Assembly (NCBI GenBank): GCA_034509425.1
Contig: JAVTVJ010000777.1
Span: 387,501 to 451,500, forward strand
Direction: 5' to 3'
From: Eopsaltria australis
Lineage: Eukaryota > Chordata > Aves > Passeriformes > Petroicidae
Length of the DNA: 64,000 nt
Shown here: piece by piece, positions 26,201 to 37,140 of the stretch
Layout of the letters: every line of letters begins with the position of its first letter
Numbering within the stretch: position 1 is the stretch's first letter
The notes under the pieces: model-generated
What the model was told of the DNA's origin: nothing
Seen by the model: only the letters and a program-made list of their open reading frames with translations
Database searches by the model: none
Translations under genes and position numbers: made by a program

Positions 26201-27876
26201 CTACGATTCTAAATTTTAACTAAAATTCTAATTAAAACCTCATACATCCCATGCTACCAAAAACAAATACCATTCATCATACGAACCAAGAACAAATCAA
26301 GCTACAGAAACCATTCTTCCTGCTGCTAAGGTTGTATTAAAACCAGCTTCAGATTACCTGGAAAAAGCAAACTGAATTTATGAACTTGGCTGAGGGAGAA
26401 TTATTTGCAAAAAAAAAAAAAAAAAGCCCTAACACAGTATTTTTGGCCCAAATCTCAGAGGTTTTTCCACAGTGGAAATGTTTGCCGAGTTTCCCACCAC
26501 CACCAGTTATTAAAAATGAAGCAAAACCAACTAAATGCACATTATACGTACCCTCCAAAACCCCAACCAAATACAAAACAATTTATTACTTATTTACCAT
26601 TGAAGTCCAAGCAATAATCAAAGACACTGCAAGCAATTTCACAGTAAAAACCTGCCACCATCAAAACATTCCTCCTTCAAATGATCAAGACAGACTCAGG
26701 TTCTGAGTTAGAAGTGTGATTACAGAACAGTATTAACACAATAAAAACAGCAAGTAAATGGAAATTACTAGACAGTATAGTTTTCCTCAGGCTATTACAT
26801 TTAGATACATACAACACTGTTCAACTGCAGTAACAAAGAATGTTCCGAGATCAGTTATACACATAGTCTTGAACAAATTTTTTTCCGAACACTTACTTAC
26901 AGAGTTTCAGAAAGAAACCACCATAAAAGACACAACAGCAGCCTTATAGAGTGTTAAACCTACTTCACTACCACCATACAGAAGCAATCGACCTCTTGAC
27001 TACGGTCAATGTCATGTCATGAATATACGCAATAGCCAGCTCACTGAAACACACTATTGTTAAGAAATGGAGTTACACTGTCATGTTTGCACCTCTTCTG
27101 GCATCAGGCTTCCAATCTAATGGTGTGCATTTTTCCTGATTGATGCTCAGAATTTTCCTCTGGAAGTGGCAACAGTGGTACTAGGTTTATCTTAATTGCC
27201 CCAGTACACCTGCATATACTTTTTAAGATGCAGAACCAAACTACAACTCAGTCAGACAATTTTGGTATTTTTCACTAGACACAAAGTTTAAAGGCCTATC
27301 CATTTTCAGAAACACTGATGATTTGTATGTCCCTTCACAGGCTTGCCCTAGATATGTGATGGGATGTCTTTGAGGAGACTCAAGTCGTCATCTGCTTGAG
27401 ATTTTAAAAGAACTGAAAAAAGTTGCTGCATAGCACACAAATAACAATTCATTAGTCTGTGGTATTTTTTCCTAAAGCTGCACTGCAATGTTGAAACATT
27501 ACTAACAGAATACGTGGCACCATCTATGACCCATCTTTTTCGGAAATACAGCCCCTTGCAGTGTTACATACTAACACACTAAATTCCTCCCCTGGCACAT
27601 GAGCAGCCAGTAGTGAGCAATCCCTGAAGTAAGGACCCTCCCCCAAAAAGATCTTTGGCAGAGGAGCATCATATCATATATACACCAGAAAGTGAAATAT
27701 TTTTCAGGAGTTTATATTTCAAATTGATTTGTATTTCAGATTGGTTTACATTCTTTCAAATGCTTTACCTTCAACAATTCCCTGCAGCTGTCAAGCCCAA
27801 GATCCACAAGAATGTCCTTCACCTTTTTTCGAGCCTTCCTTATATTATCAAGGTTCTGAACAGGAATTTGAAACAT
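17233..27876 (-). CDS. ADNP2: ADNP2, activity-dependent neuroprotector homeobox protein 2
   Basis: Three coding exons join in frame at 27876..27769, 23429..23340 and 20211..17233, giving 1058 residues (human ADNP2 is a little over 1100). ADNP-family proteins are nuclear factors with C2H2-like zinc fingers and a C-terminal divergent homeodomain, linked to chromatin regulation. The N-terminus (MFQIPVQNLDNIRK) is the family signature. Zinc fingers lie near residues 75-96, 108-128, 157-178, 203-226, 623-643, 674-693, 697-718, 802-824 and 840-863. Residues 368-514 are an imperfect 11-residue NQPVxPGxLPV repeat. Basic patches (KRK near 900, FKRQK near 943) suggest nuclear import. The homeodomain spans about 975-1035; its third helix has VASFFGK where classical homeodomains carry WFxNxR. 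The start is the first ATG of exon 2. The 5' UTR exon lies in the CpG island at 34.7-35.8 kb. Confidence 0.96.
19079..19174 (-). repeat. 33-bp coding minisatellite in ADNP2
   Basis: Three tandem 33-base units. The first two are identical over 33 bases and the third matches for 30. On the coding strand each unit encodes the 11-residue NQPVAPGILPV. They sit within a longer block of older, diverged units of the same length, so this is a recent in-frame expansion. Confidence 0.93.
23340..23429 (-). CDS. ADNP2: ADNP2 exon 3
   Basis: A 90-base exon between a TTTTAG acceptor and a GTATGT donor, in phase 0 on both sides. It encodes 30 residues including NTSWSDVSPWEP, which match the conserved region just before the first zinc finger in ADNP2. 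Confidence 0.93.
24850..24995. repeat. A-rich AAAAC/AACCC low-complexity tract
   Basis: About 145 bases of nearly pure A and C in ADNP2 intron 2, made of irregular AAAAC and AACCC units and ending in a 13-A run. A smaller similar tract lies at 24.11-24.18 kb. Confidence 0.85.
25622..25765 (-). mobile_element. CR1 LINE 3' fragment, antisense, in ADNP2 intron 2
   Basis: It begins AGAATCATAGAACAGGATCA, continues 'gggttggaaaggacc' and reaches the 'catgggcagggatgcc' block. This is the reverse complement of a CR1 3' end. Confidence 0.9.
26160..26216 (+). mobile_element. Short CR1 3' end, sense
   Basis: 'ctagatggtcttcatggtcc' followed by 'ttctacgattct' matches only the last 55 or so bases of a CR1. 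It is a severely truncated insertion in ADNP2 intron 2. Confidence 0.65.
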
Positions 27877-27888
27877 TTTGCACTTTTC
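27769..27888 (-). CDS. ADNP2: ADNP2 exon 2, first coding exon
   Basis: The acceptor is a long T run followed by CCCTAG (AG at 27889-27890). Twelve bases of 5' UTR precede the ATG at 27876. Thirty-six codons follow, ending CRELLK before a GTAAAG donor, in phase 0. Confidence 0.93.
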
Positions 27889-28043
27889 CTAGGGAAAAAA
27901 AAAAACACAACAACCAAAAAAATAAAGAAGGAAAAAAGAAGAGGAAAAATAAAAAAGAACCAAAGAAGTGACTAAATACTTGAACACAGGCACTTGCATT
28001 TAACAGTGTTAAGGTAAGAACTAAAATCTGAAGAGTCAGAGTA

Positions 28044-28640
28044 GAAATATTTAGGTTAGAAAAGACCTCTAAGATCAGCAAGTCCAAACATTAACCCAGC
28101 ACATTCAGTCCACTATTAACCATGTCTCTCATCACTACACCTTATAGGTCTTCTAAATACCTCCAGAAATGGGGACTGAACTACTTCCCTTACCATCCCA
28201 TTCTAGTGTTTGGCAACCCTTTTTCTGATGAAGTTTTTCCTAATATCCAATTCAAACCTCCCCTGGTGCAACTTGAGGCCATTTCCTCTCATCCTGTCAT
28301 TTCTTACCTGGGAGAAGAGACCAACCCCCACCTGGCTACACTCTCCTTTCAGGCAGGTGTAGAGACTGATCAGGTTCTGCCTGAGCCTCCTTTTCTCCAG
28401 GCTAAACACCCCCAGCTCCCTCAGCTGCTCCTCACAGGACTTGTCCTCCTGACACTTCCCAGCTTCACTGCCCTTCTCTGAACACGCTCCAGCACCTCAA
28501 TGTCTTTCCTGGACTGAGGGGCCCAGAAATAGACACAGCACTTGAGGTGAGGCCTCACCAGTGCCAAGTACAGGGTCAATCACTGCTCCAGTCCTGCTGG
28601 ACACACTACTGCTGCTATGGCACAGGATGCCATTTCTTGA
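28044..28640 (-). mobile_element. CR1 LINE fragment, about 600 bp, antisense, in ADNP2 intron 1
   Basis: In antisense it runs from 'ggttagaaaagacctctaag' through 'cttgaggccatttcctctca', 'ctgggagaagagaccaac' and 'ctccaggctaaacacccc' to 'caagtacagggtcaatcact'. It is the same CR1 subfamily as the copy at 56.0-56.6 kb, and long stretches are identical between the two. Confidence 0.93.
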
Positions 28641-30516
28641 ATATGAAAACCCAAAATCCTTAAGCCAAAGAAGTGGGCTCATTAGTATTTCCCAGTAGAT
28701 CACTCAATTGATTTTAAAGGAAACAGAATCTGATGGGGGAGAGGATTCTTTATATTTCTTCTATCTACAGAAAATTCCAATTTTTTTCTTTCAGATCTCC
28801 TTGTATTTACATGACAGGAACACTGGTTTTGTGAGGTTTTTGTAAAAGAACACTAACACCAGAATTCTATCAAGTTCTATTCAGAAAATTACCATCATCT
28901 CATTTAGGAAGGAGAAATTCAACACTTTTCACCTTGAATGTTAGCATCAAGATGAGAAGTCTCTTTGATAATTTTGTTTGCTGTCGTGCATGTACATGCA
29001 TAAAATAGGATTGCTAGTAAAATCTAGATTTCTGAAGAAGTTTCTCCTTTTGTAAACTTGTAAGGTATCCCCATGGGCTCAGCTTTAGAAGTATGTCAGC
29101 CTTTGTCAACTCCTTCCTAGATTACATCAAAATGCAATTTAGACTGAGCTTTAAGAAGCTACAATGGACACAGAATGCAAGACCTAACCCTAACCCTGTG
29201 CTGAAAAAGGTCACTGGAAGCTTCTCCAGTATCTGGTACTTAAACAGCTGACAGAGGATCCAGGAGCGTTTACCACATCTTAGTCCTTTTATTGCTAAAC
29301 AATTCATCCATCCAGGACATGCTTGAGCAGAAAAGAGAAAAAAAATAGAAATAAAGGAAATCCCCAAACAGTACTTCAGCACAGACGGTTTCAAATGTCT
29401 TAACAAGCTGTACTTTACCAAAATGAGCAAGCTGCTGCTAACATGAAAGCTTTACTTTGAATGATACGACTTTCATGCAAACAGCTGCAAAATCCCCTTG
29501 CACACAGGACACCAGCTACAAGTTAAGCCTCAAAAAAAGAAAAAAAAAAAACCAAAACACAACCACAAACTGTATTAAAAAATGTTCCATTCTGTATGTA
29601 ACCCCCCCAACCTTAATTTATGTACAAAACATACAATTGAGAGGTTTATAATTAAAATTCAAACAACTCACATACTATTCTTCACTTCTTCTCCCCCGAA
29701 AGGAAAGGTGTGCAGAGAAAAATGGAGAGGGAACCCCATTTGACAGATGCTAGTCTTGTTTTCTAATGTTTTTTATGACCAAGAAGTCCAGAAGAGATTC
29801 TGATACCATTGGGGTGGGCATAGAACAGGATCCTATACAAAAAGGAACAAATCAAAGTAACTGGTCTGGCATTCTCTCAAAATGCAAGGAGCAAAAGTTT
29901 GACATAAAATGTTCTTTTCAAAGTGAAGTCCACCAGGAATTTGCACAGTCTCTAGTTAAAGCTTTAAGATCAGTCCCTCTATGACAGCAGGTTTTGCACA
30001 TCAACCCCACAGTCCCACGAGGGTACAGCAGAGCTGGCTGGACACCACCATGCCCAGAATAGCCAGAAGGAGATGTGGATCAATACATCAGGCTCCGCTG
30101 GACACTATTTCCCATCTCAGTCTTTCAACTCATACACTGAGGCTACTGAAGAAGGTGAAGCAGGCATTTGTTGAGGCGTGTCCAGCTCACAAATAAGAAA
30201 CAGTCTACAAGGGGTGTAGTATGCAACATCCATGTACCTCAACAGTTTTCTTAACCAGTAATCATTCTGAAATCATTAATGCAGGACAAAATATGAAATG
30301 AAATTATTAATCATTCCAAAATTATTAATCTAGGAGAAAGAAAAACACACCAAAACCCCCACTGTAACAGAAAAAACCAGAATATAAATTATTTTCCATT
30401 TTTCAAGCAGTTAGTCTTCAATCCAAAGGCCATCATGTGCAATCATGTGCAATGTTATTCAGCAGGTATTTAAACAACCTTCTTGGGAGTAAGGATCTTA
30501 AAGGATCTCACATTGG

Positions 30517-30840
30517 AATTACAGAACAACAGAATAGTTTGGGTTGGAATGGACCTTAAAGGTCATCTACTTCAGACCACCTCTCATGGGGGGCAGTGAC
30601 ACCTTCCACTAGACCTGGCTGCTCAAAGCCGCATCCAACCCAGCCTTGAACATTTCCAGGGATGAGGCATCCACAGCTTCTCTGGAAAACCTCTGCCAGT
30701 GCCCTACCACCCTCACATTAAAGAATTTCTTCCTAATATATAATCTAATCTACCCTCTTGGAGTCTCTCTATCCATTAGACCAGCACTGCCCCACCACAA
30801 AGGTCACAGAAGATCAACCTCTTAAGTTTATTCCCCCAAG
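30517..30840 (-). mobile_element. CR1 LINE fragment, antisense, in ADNP2 intron 1
   Basis: 'agtttgggttggaatggacc', 'atccacagcttctctggaaa' and 'tgccagtgccctaccaccct' are a clear antisense CR1 3' UTR. Non-CR1 sequence to its right is shared with the copy at 42 kb. Confidence 0.92.
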
Positions 30841-31638
30841 GCCTCAGTTTAATTCCTTGATTATTATGTAGTTTATTATACACATTTTCATACTAATAAT
30901 TTATTTTTCCTGTATTTTGGACATTCTTCAAACTTTAGTTCGCACTTTGATTCCATGCATTTGTTGGTCCACATTCCAATCTGAACCAGCAAATTCAACA
31001 TGAAAGGACTACAGTAAAACTGAACTAGGCTTACAGAGAGTCTTGATCATTTTACCACATTGCCTACCTAAAAGACAAAAATTTATTCTTCACTGCTTTT
31101 AACTGTTGTTTCCAAAAGACCTGATAATCCATCACTCAGTGCCATTTCATAAACAGAACCAAGACAAGTTTTCAGCAAAATAAAAGAATAATTTTAGCAG
31201 CTGATGTCTCAAATGCAGTTCTAAGAAGGCCATTCAACTCTTGCTCAGTCATTTTAGCCATCAGGTTATCCCTGCATTAGTTGCTTGTTCAAATAACATC
31301 TCCACAATGATATACACAGGGGAGTTTTATTCAACACTACATGTTCCTTTCATTTCTACATTTGTTATCATAGATTCTAACACCCAACTAACTACATTTG
31401 GCTTTTCAAAGATCACAAATGCAACTCTTCCCTTACAGCAGTACTGCAGTATTTTAAGACTAGCCTAAAATACAAGGTAACAGTCCACACAGTATCTTAG
31501 TAGTCAAAGACACCAGTTTGCAAAGTAACTATCTTTTACTATCACTTTTCTGCATAAAAAAAAGCAAAAACGCTAACACTGCACCTCTTCAAAGTGAGAA
31601 GCCATCACAAAATGCCAAGCTCTTATTTATTCTACTTC

Positions 31639-31835
31639 TTAGAACCATTCTTATTCACCTTGGAAGGAACCTCAAGAGGACACCCAGTCCAGCTTCCTAT
31701 AAGCAGGCTCAATCATTAACTGCAGCCAGGGCACCCTGTTTTGGCCAGTCAGGTTTGGCAGCCTCTCTGGGCAATCTCCTCCAGTGACAGACTGTTCACA
31801 ATGAGAGCTCTTTTCCTTACATAAAATCCACATCA
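31639..31835 (-). mobile_element. Diverged CR1 fragment, antisense, in ADNP2 intron 1
   Basis: 'caccttggaaggaacctcaa', 'cacccagtccagcttcctat' and 'ctgggcaatctcctccagtg' correspond to a CR1 3' end in reverse, with more divergence than the other copies. Confidence 0.75.
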
Positions 31836-34700
31836 CTTTTGTTTGTGCTCCTACAGGAAGTACACATTTGCATGCAAATTAAAATGGAGTTTGTATGGAG
31901 TGGGCACTCGGAAGATGCACATATGTGCCTTCAAGAGGCATGCAAATAGTTCCAGCAAAATCCAGTGAACTAGATGATCAGGCATTTCTAGAGATTTCAG
32001 GAAAAGAAGCATGTTATAAGAGCCACAGAGAAAATGGCTGTAACGTAACCCTTCAGACACCAGACAACCTCTATAGAAGCAAGATCTCCAGATGTGTTCC
32101 TAAGTGGTTGGCTTTCACTAGTCTGCTGCTCTAAGAACTGTATAGAGTAGGGAAATTATGAAAGACTGACGGAACTTTATCCTTCCATAGTATCTGCCTT
32201 GGAAATTGAATCATAGTTTTTATAACTTTTATCTAGTAACTGTCATTAGTAATAGAGAAAAAAAATTTATAAAGGCTTTGGTACCTTTTATAGGACCTTT
32301 ATGAAAATTTACAGGTTTGGAATATTTGGATTGAAGTATTTCCAAAGGTTTGTTTAACAATTTGTATTTCAGCAGTTATCAGAACTGACAAGCACCAATA
32401 AAGAATTATTTTCATTATAGTAAACTCATTAGAAGTTGATAATTCAGCATTAGTTGAGAAAACAGTAAAAACTGCTTCATTCCTGAAAGTGGAATGAAAG
32501 CACATGATCTATTTCTAAGAATCCAAGGAACAAGAACACTGGATAGCAGAGAGCAGACAGGAGGACAGGCACACTGAGAAACTGACTAGAAGAATGTGAG
32601 TTTGGTTTGGCCATGCCAAATTTTACCCTCACCAATTTTGTTTCTGATAAGCTTACAAGTCCTCTAAGAAGTCACACCTGGGAATGTGCTCAACCACACA
32701 TTACATGGTCAGCTCCATTTCCTGGACTCTTATCTCTGCCTTCTGAAAGAGACCTAACCGGATTTACAAGTACCTCGGCACCATCAAAGCTTATCCAGCG
32801 CATGGTGGAAGCGGGAAGAAAGCTTCCTAAAGAAAAAGAGTTGAGTGATTAGAACAGATGCTATTCTTGTTCATTGTTTATTCTGTTGTAATTTAAAATA
32901 CGTTCTAATAAAACCTATGAAGAGCAGTTCTGGTCAACAAAGTAATTCCTCTTTAATTTCTTATATTCAAATTTCTGTACAGGTGCAACTTGATAGAAAC
33001 CTCAGGTAAGAAAAATACTTAACTCTTCTATGTTGAGATACATCAGAAACCTCTGGGCATCTCAAATCACAGATCTCTTAAACCCACAATAATTCTGCGC
33101 TTTTCATGGTTATAAATCACATACCTGTTAAAAAGGTCATCTTGCCCAACACCAAGACAAGCACCATTCAACAGCTGCTGAAACAGTGAAGAGCAGTAAG
33201 GTATGTGATGATATAGATGAAGATGGAGCACAACAAATCAAAGGAAATTTAGATCTCTGACTTCAGCTACTGTGGTCTAAATAACTATTGAGATGGTTCA
33301 TTAGCACACAACCAAGTCCCTGCTATCCAAGACTGGTGAGAAGAGATGAAGGGACACTACCATTTAAATTCACAGAGCTTTCCTAAAGCACCAACTCACA
33401 CAATGTTTTGACTCCCTTGGGAATCCCTTCTGGGCACTGGCCAGAACCTGAACTCAGCAGGATTCAAGTTCATCCTAGGTGACCTAAGCATCTGATTGGA
33501 GCCCACTCAAATCCCACAGGATCTGACACAAGTCAGCCCCATGTATATGTGAGCAGAAGAGTAACACCCCGAGCCCAGCTATTCCAGGAAGAAGTACCAC
33601 TGCATTTGTGCTGCACTCATCAGCCCAGTGTAACCCCACACCTTTGCGCTTTACAAATGCACACAACAGTCCACAGCACAGATAATCCAAAACCTTAGCA
33701 TGTCAGCAGGGGGGCAGAACTGAAAAAAAACAACCCAGGGCTGTGCAACAGGTTTCAGAGGAGGGACTAAAGTGTTCAAACACAAGCCAGCTCCACCAAC
33801 ACTCAGGAAGACTTAGCCCAAACCAAGGAGTTCCCAATGGAAAAATATAAGGCGTAACAAAACTGTGTGCTCTTCCTTGTTTTTAATTTAAAAGATTTGC
33901 TGTAATTTTTGGGTTATGTTTTTTTACATAACTTCCAGTAAAACAAACGACAGGAATTATTACACCTTACCATATATAGTAAACCTTGTAATAGGTCTTA
34001 TTACAGCTTACCATATACTTTATTTCTTACCCAGTTTCTCTAAATATTGTGCTAAAAAAATCCCCTTTTCTGGACCGAAATTAAAGAGGAAGTTTATTAA
34101 AAGGAGCACTAGGATTTCTAGAATACAGATTCAATATTACATGAGTTTTTCTAAGTATTCCATTATACAATTGTTTTTTTACAAACACAGACTTTTGATG
34201 ACAGAAAACTGTTAAAGGGCAACAACCAATTCCTCCCCAGTAATTTCCCCATCAGAACTTTATCACCTGAAAGTGAGTTGCTCATAACTTTGACAGTACA
34301 GGACTCTGAACCGCTGCAGCAGGAGTCAAACACGCGTCTTTTATTCCATTTACAAACCAGGACAACTGGAACTCCCCATTACCTGCTTTCGACCATAAAG
34401 CAAGCGCACTCAAATGTTTTCACGGCTTGCATTGCGTGGGTTGTGTTTGTTTACATTATTCATAAACCTTTTTTCTAAACATATGCATTGCTGATGCACC
34501 ACAAGGATATTTAACGTAATTTTGCATCCCATTAAGTGGTTCCATCAACCGGTGATGAAGAGCTGGTTCTGCACGTGTGCCATTCCTGCTCAGGCTACAC
34601 TTTGCCACAAACTGTTTTAAATTAAAACAATTCATTAAAAGTAATTAAAACTATTCATCCACAGACTTCGAGGCAACCCATTAAGCAGGTTCCCTAGGTA
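31836..34700. other. ADNP2 intron 1, right part, nothing further recognised
   Basis: No coding exon or clear mobile element is visible. A moderately GC-richer patch at 33.4-33.7 kb has short open frames with no domain. Confidence 0.45.
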
Positions 34701-35296
34701 CACCATCGCCCAAGAGCGCCCTGGAATTAAATCACCGAGACGCGAGCTGCGCGGTGATAACGAGGTGTTCGCAGCCCGCGGCGCCGGCGCCGGCAGCGGG
34801 GGAGCGCTCCCCGCGTAAAGCGCCTCACTCGACGGGGCCACACCAGGCCCGGCCCGTCCCTCCCCGGCCGGGGCGTTCACCGACCTCCGCCCCGCCCCGC
34901 AGCACGTACCCGGCCCGGCTGCAGGGGGAGCCCCCGCCGCTGCTGCTCCTCCTCCTGCTCTCGCTCCCGCTCCTCCTCCAGCGGCCGCCGCCGCCCGCGG
35001 GTTCCGCACCGCCGGCACCCGCCGCTCACGGTTGCGGCTCTGCCCCCGGCGCTGCCCCCAGCGCTGTCGCCGGAGCCGCCGCGCCCGCGGCCCCGCCCCG
35101 CGGCCCCGCCTCCCAGCCCGGCGCCGCGGCTGCGCTCAGTGCGCGCCCCGGGGCGGGGGCATGGCCGGGGCCCGCGCGCGCCTCGCCCCGCGCCCGCCGC
35201 CCGCAGCGCCCGCCGCCCGTGCCACCGCCCGCGCGCATCAACCGCCAGAAAGAGAAAATGGCGCTTGAGCTGCCTGAGGAAATGACGTCTAGGCTT

Positions 35297-35304
35297 ATTT
35301 GCAT
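35297..35304. promoter_or_regulatory. Octamer ATTTGCAT
   Basis: An exact POU-factor octamer, 14 bases from the CCAAT box at 35318. A YY1-like AAAATGGCGC lies at about 35256-35265. Confidence 0.6.
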
Positions 35305-35459
35305 GCCAGGCGGCCACCCAATGGGGAGAGACTCAGCCAGCGCTCCCATTGGCTCTCCGCAGAGAATGGGCGGGGCAGGGGGCGGGGCCTCAGATGGGGC
35401 GGGGCCCAGCGTGGGGCTCACTTGCGCCCCTTCTCACCTCCAGGGGCAGCACTGAGAGC

Positions 35460-35469
35460 TCTCGCGAGA
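35460..35469. promoter_or_regulatory. TCTCGCGAGA palindromic element
   Basis: An exact TCTCGCGAGA. This motif is known from a class of vertebrate CpG-island promoters, where it is bound by BANP and drives strong housekeeping transcription. It lies 22 bases upstream (minus strand) of the GTGAGA donor candidate and 5 bases from the CRE. Confidence 0.75.
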
Positions 35470-35473
35470 GCCG

Positions 35474-35481
35474 TGACGTCA
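35474..35481. promoter_or_regulatory. Perfect CRE, TGACGTCA
   Basis: An exact palindromic CREB/ATF site. A half-site TGACGT also occurs at 35283-35288. A CRE in this promoter would fit activity-dependent control, but binding is not shown by sequence alone. Confidence 0.75.
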
Positions 35482-35503
35482 CCCGGGGTGACACCATGCC
35501 CAC

Positions 35504-35522
35504 CACGTGAGGTTGCCACGTG
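35504..35522. promoter_or_regulatory. Paired CACGTG E-boxes
   Basis: CACGTG occurs at 35504-35509 and again at 35517-35522, 13 bases centre to centre. Both have a following A, as in sites for USF or TFE/MITF-type bHLH-ZIP factors. Confidence 0.65.
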
Positions 35523-35799
35523 ACCACCCAGCCCTGGTTGCATGGAATGATGGGTGGAGCCTCACTTGCATCTGCTGCATTCTGGAGGCCCCGCCCACCC
35601 CCGCTGGCCAATGGGTCGAGGCGAGGCCTGGCGGGAAGGCTCCCCATTGGTGGCGCTCCCGTGAGCGGGCGGGGCTCTCTCGCCTTGGCGGCATGGCAGG
35701 GCTGGGCTGGGCACGGGGCCCCTCTGGCGATGCCATGCAGGAGCCCGGCACTGCCACACCTATGGTGCTGGAAGGCTCTGAGGTGTGATGGAAGACACA

Positions 35800-36994
35800 T
35801 CGCTGCTAGCTCTGTCTATCAGATGTCTCCGTGTCTCTCCCCTAATGCAGTTCTTGCTCTTCCCGTGATGGTGGGTGGTTTCTGATGGACACAAGATGGA
35901 AACAGAGTCAGTCCCCTGGGTAGGCAGGCATCAGCTGTACCACAAGGACCAAGACGAGCGGCCACATCAGCAGGGTGGGTGGCTCTCCACCACCAAAACC
36001 CCTGGTCTGGCTCTGCCCCCAGACCTGGCAGGAGGCCAGTCATGACAGGAGACCGTATAGGGCCATACTGGATCCCATCCTGGGCACATCAAGACCTTCT
36101 CCCTGTGTGTCCCTACCGTCTTCCTGGCACGGCTCTCAGCCTTCCCCACAAGGTGGACCGGCCAGGCCAGTCCCAGAGGCTTCACAAACTAATGGCTTCA
36201 ACTAGAGATTCCCTAGGTGTTCACCACATGAGTGAGACGCTCATCAATGGAAGCCAAGGCGGATTGTGCTGTGGGCCTGGGCAGCCACACGATTTCACTG
36301 TTGGTCTACACACAGCTCACACACAGGTCAGTGTGTTGGCCAGCACACATCAACGCCTGTGAAGGCCACAGCAGCAAGCTGACTGGTATCTTCTCAAAAA
36401 GTAATGTAAATCAAACATTCACATTGGTGGAAAAGTATTCTTTTTTTATTTTTTGCAGCAGTGGCCACATTTATTTACTTTTGTAGTCAACAGTCCAATA
36501 AGTACATTGAAACACAGTTAGTTCTAATTTTTTTTTTCTGTTAGTATGTTCCTTAGCCACGTACTTTCAGCGCCAGTGTATACGCAGCAAGGTTGTAGGT
36601 AAAAGCATTGACAGAAAAAAGGGGCTGCCATCTATGAAAGATAAATTATCCATAGTAGACATAGGGCCAAAATATTAAAAAATGTTACTACACAGTGCAA
36701 GGAGGGATACGTCCCACTCAGTTTAAATGTAGCATTTAAAATAACGGTATTAACTTCTGTCTAATAATTCATAGAGTAAAATAATTGAACATGGCTCTGC
36801 CAGTATGGAAATGCCCAATTACACTCCCACATAATCAACAACATTAGACATCCATTGCAACAAGCCCAATAATTGCAAAGCATTTCAAACAATGGATGTG
36901 TTAAAGAGATTAAGCAAACAGTTAAGAGAAAACATTCATGAAAGGGTTTTTCACGGCTGAACATTCCAGCAAAACTTTGGGATATGTCCTCATT
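35800..36994. other. Intergenic stretch beside the ADNP2 island, no gene seen
   Basis: GC content falls back gradually to about 36.4 kb. Overlapping open frames up to 127 codons exist on both strands but have no domain or splice context. I cannot support a gene here. Confidence 0.45.
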
Positions 36995-37140
36995 TTCACA
37001 GAACCCCAGGATGGCTGAGGTGGGAAAGGACCTCAGGAGGCCATGTGGTCCAATCCCACATTCCCAAGCAGGGCTGCCTGGAGATGATTGCCCAAGGTCA
37101 TGTCCAGATGACTTTTGAGATCAACCAGTGTTTTCTACCA
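36995..37140 (-). mobile_element. CR1 LINE 3' fragment, antisense
   Basis: 'acagaaccccaggatggctg', 'gtgggaaaggacctcaggag' and 'atgtggtccaatccc' represent a diverged CR1 3' end in reverse orientation. Confidence 0.8.

Larger units (their letters stand above)
34740..35760 (-). promoter_or_regulatory. ADNP2: CpG-island promoter of ADNP2 with non-coding exon 1
   Basis: An abrupt island of very high GC and CpG density in AT-rich surroundings, upstream of ADNP2 exon 2 by about 7 kb. Two plausible minus-strand donors exist: GAG|GTGAGA with the exon ending at 35438, and CCGG|GTACGT with the exon ending near 34909. I cannot choose between them without transcripts. Four CCAAT boxes lie at 35318-35322, 35348-35352, 35608-35612 and 35646-35650, in two pairs spaced about three and four helical turns. 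The plus-strand 233-codon open frame across the island is a composition artefact. The island could also drive a divergent plus-strand transcript. Confidence 0.85.

Noticed and set aside
29183..29198. CCTAACCCTAACCCT, telomere-like repeat
   Set aside because: Only about two and a half units, too short to call an interstitial telomeric repeat.
34754..35455. 233-codon plus-strand open frame in the ADNP2 island
   Set aside because: Pro/Ala/Arg low-complexity translation of a GC-rich CpG island. Comparable frames are open on both strands and no domain is seen.
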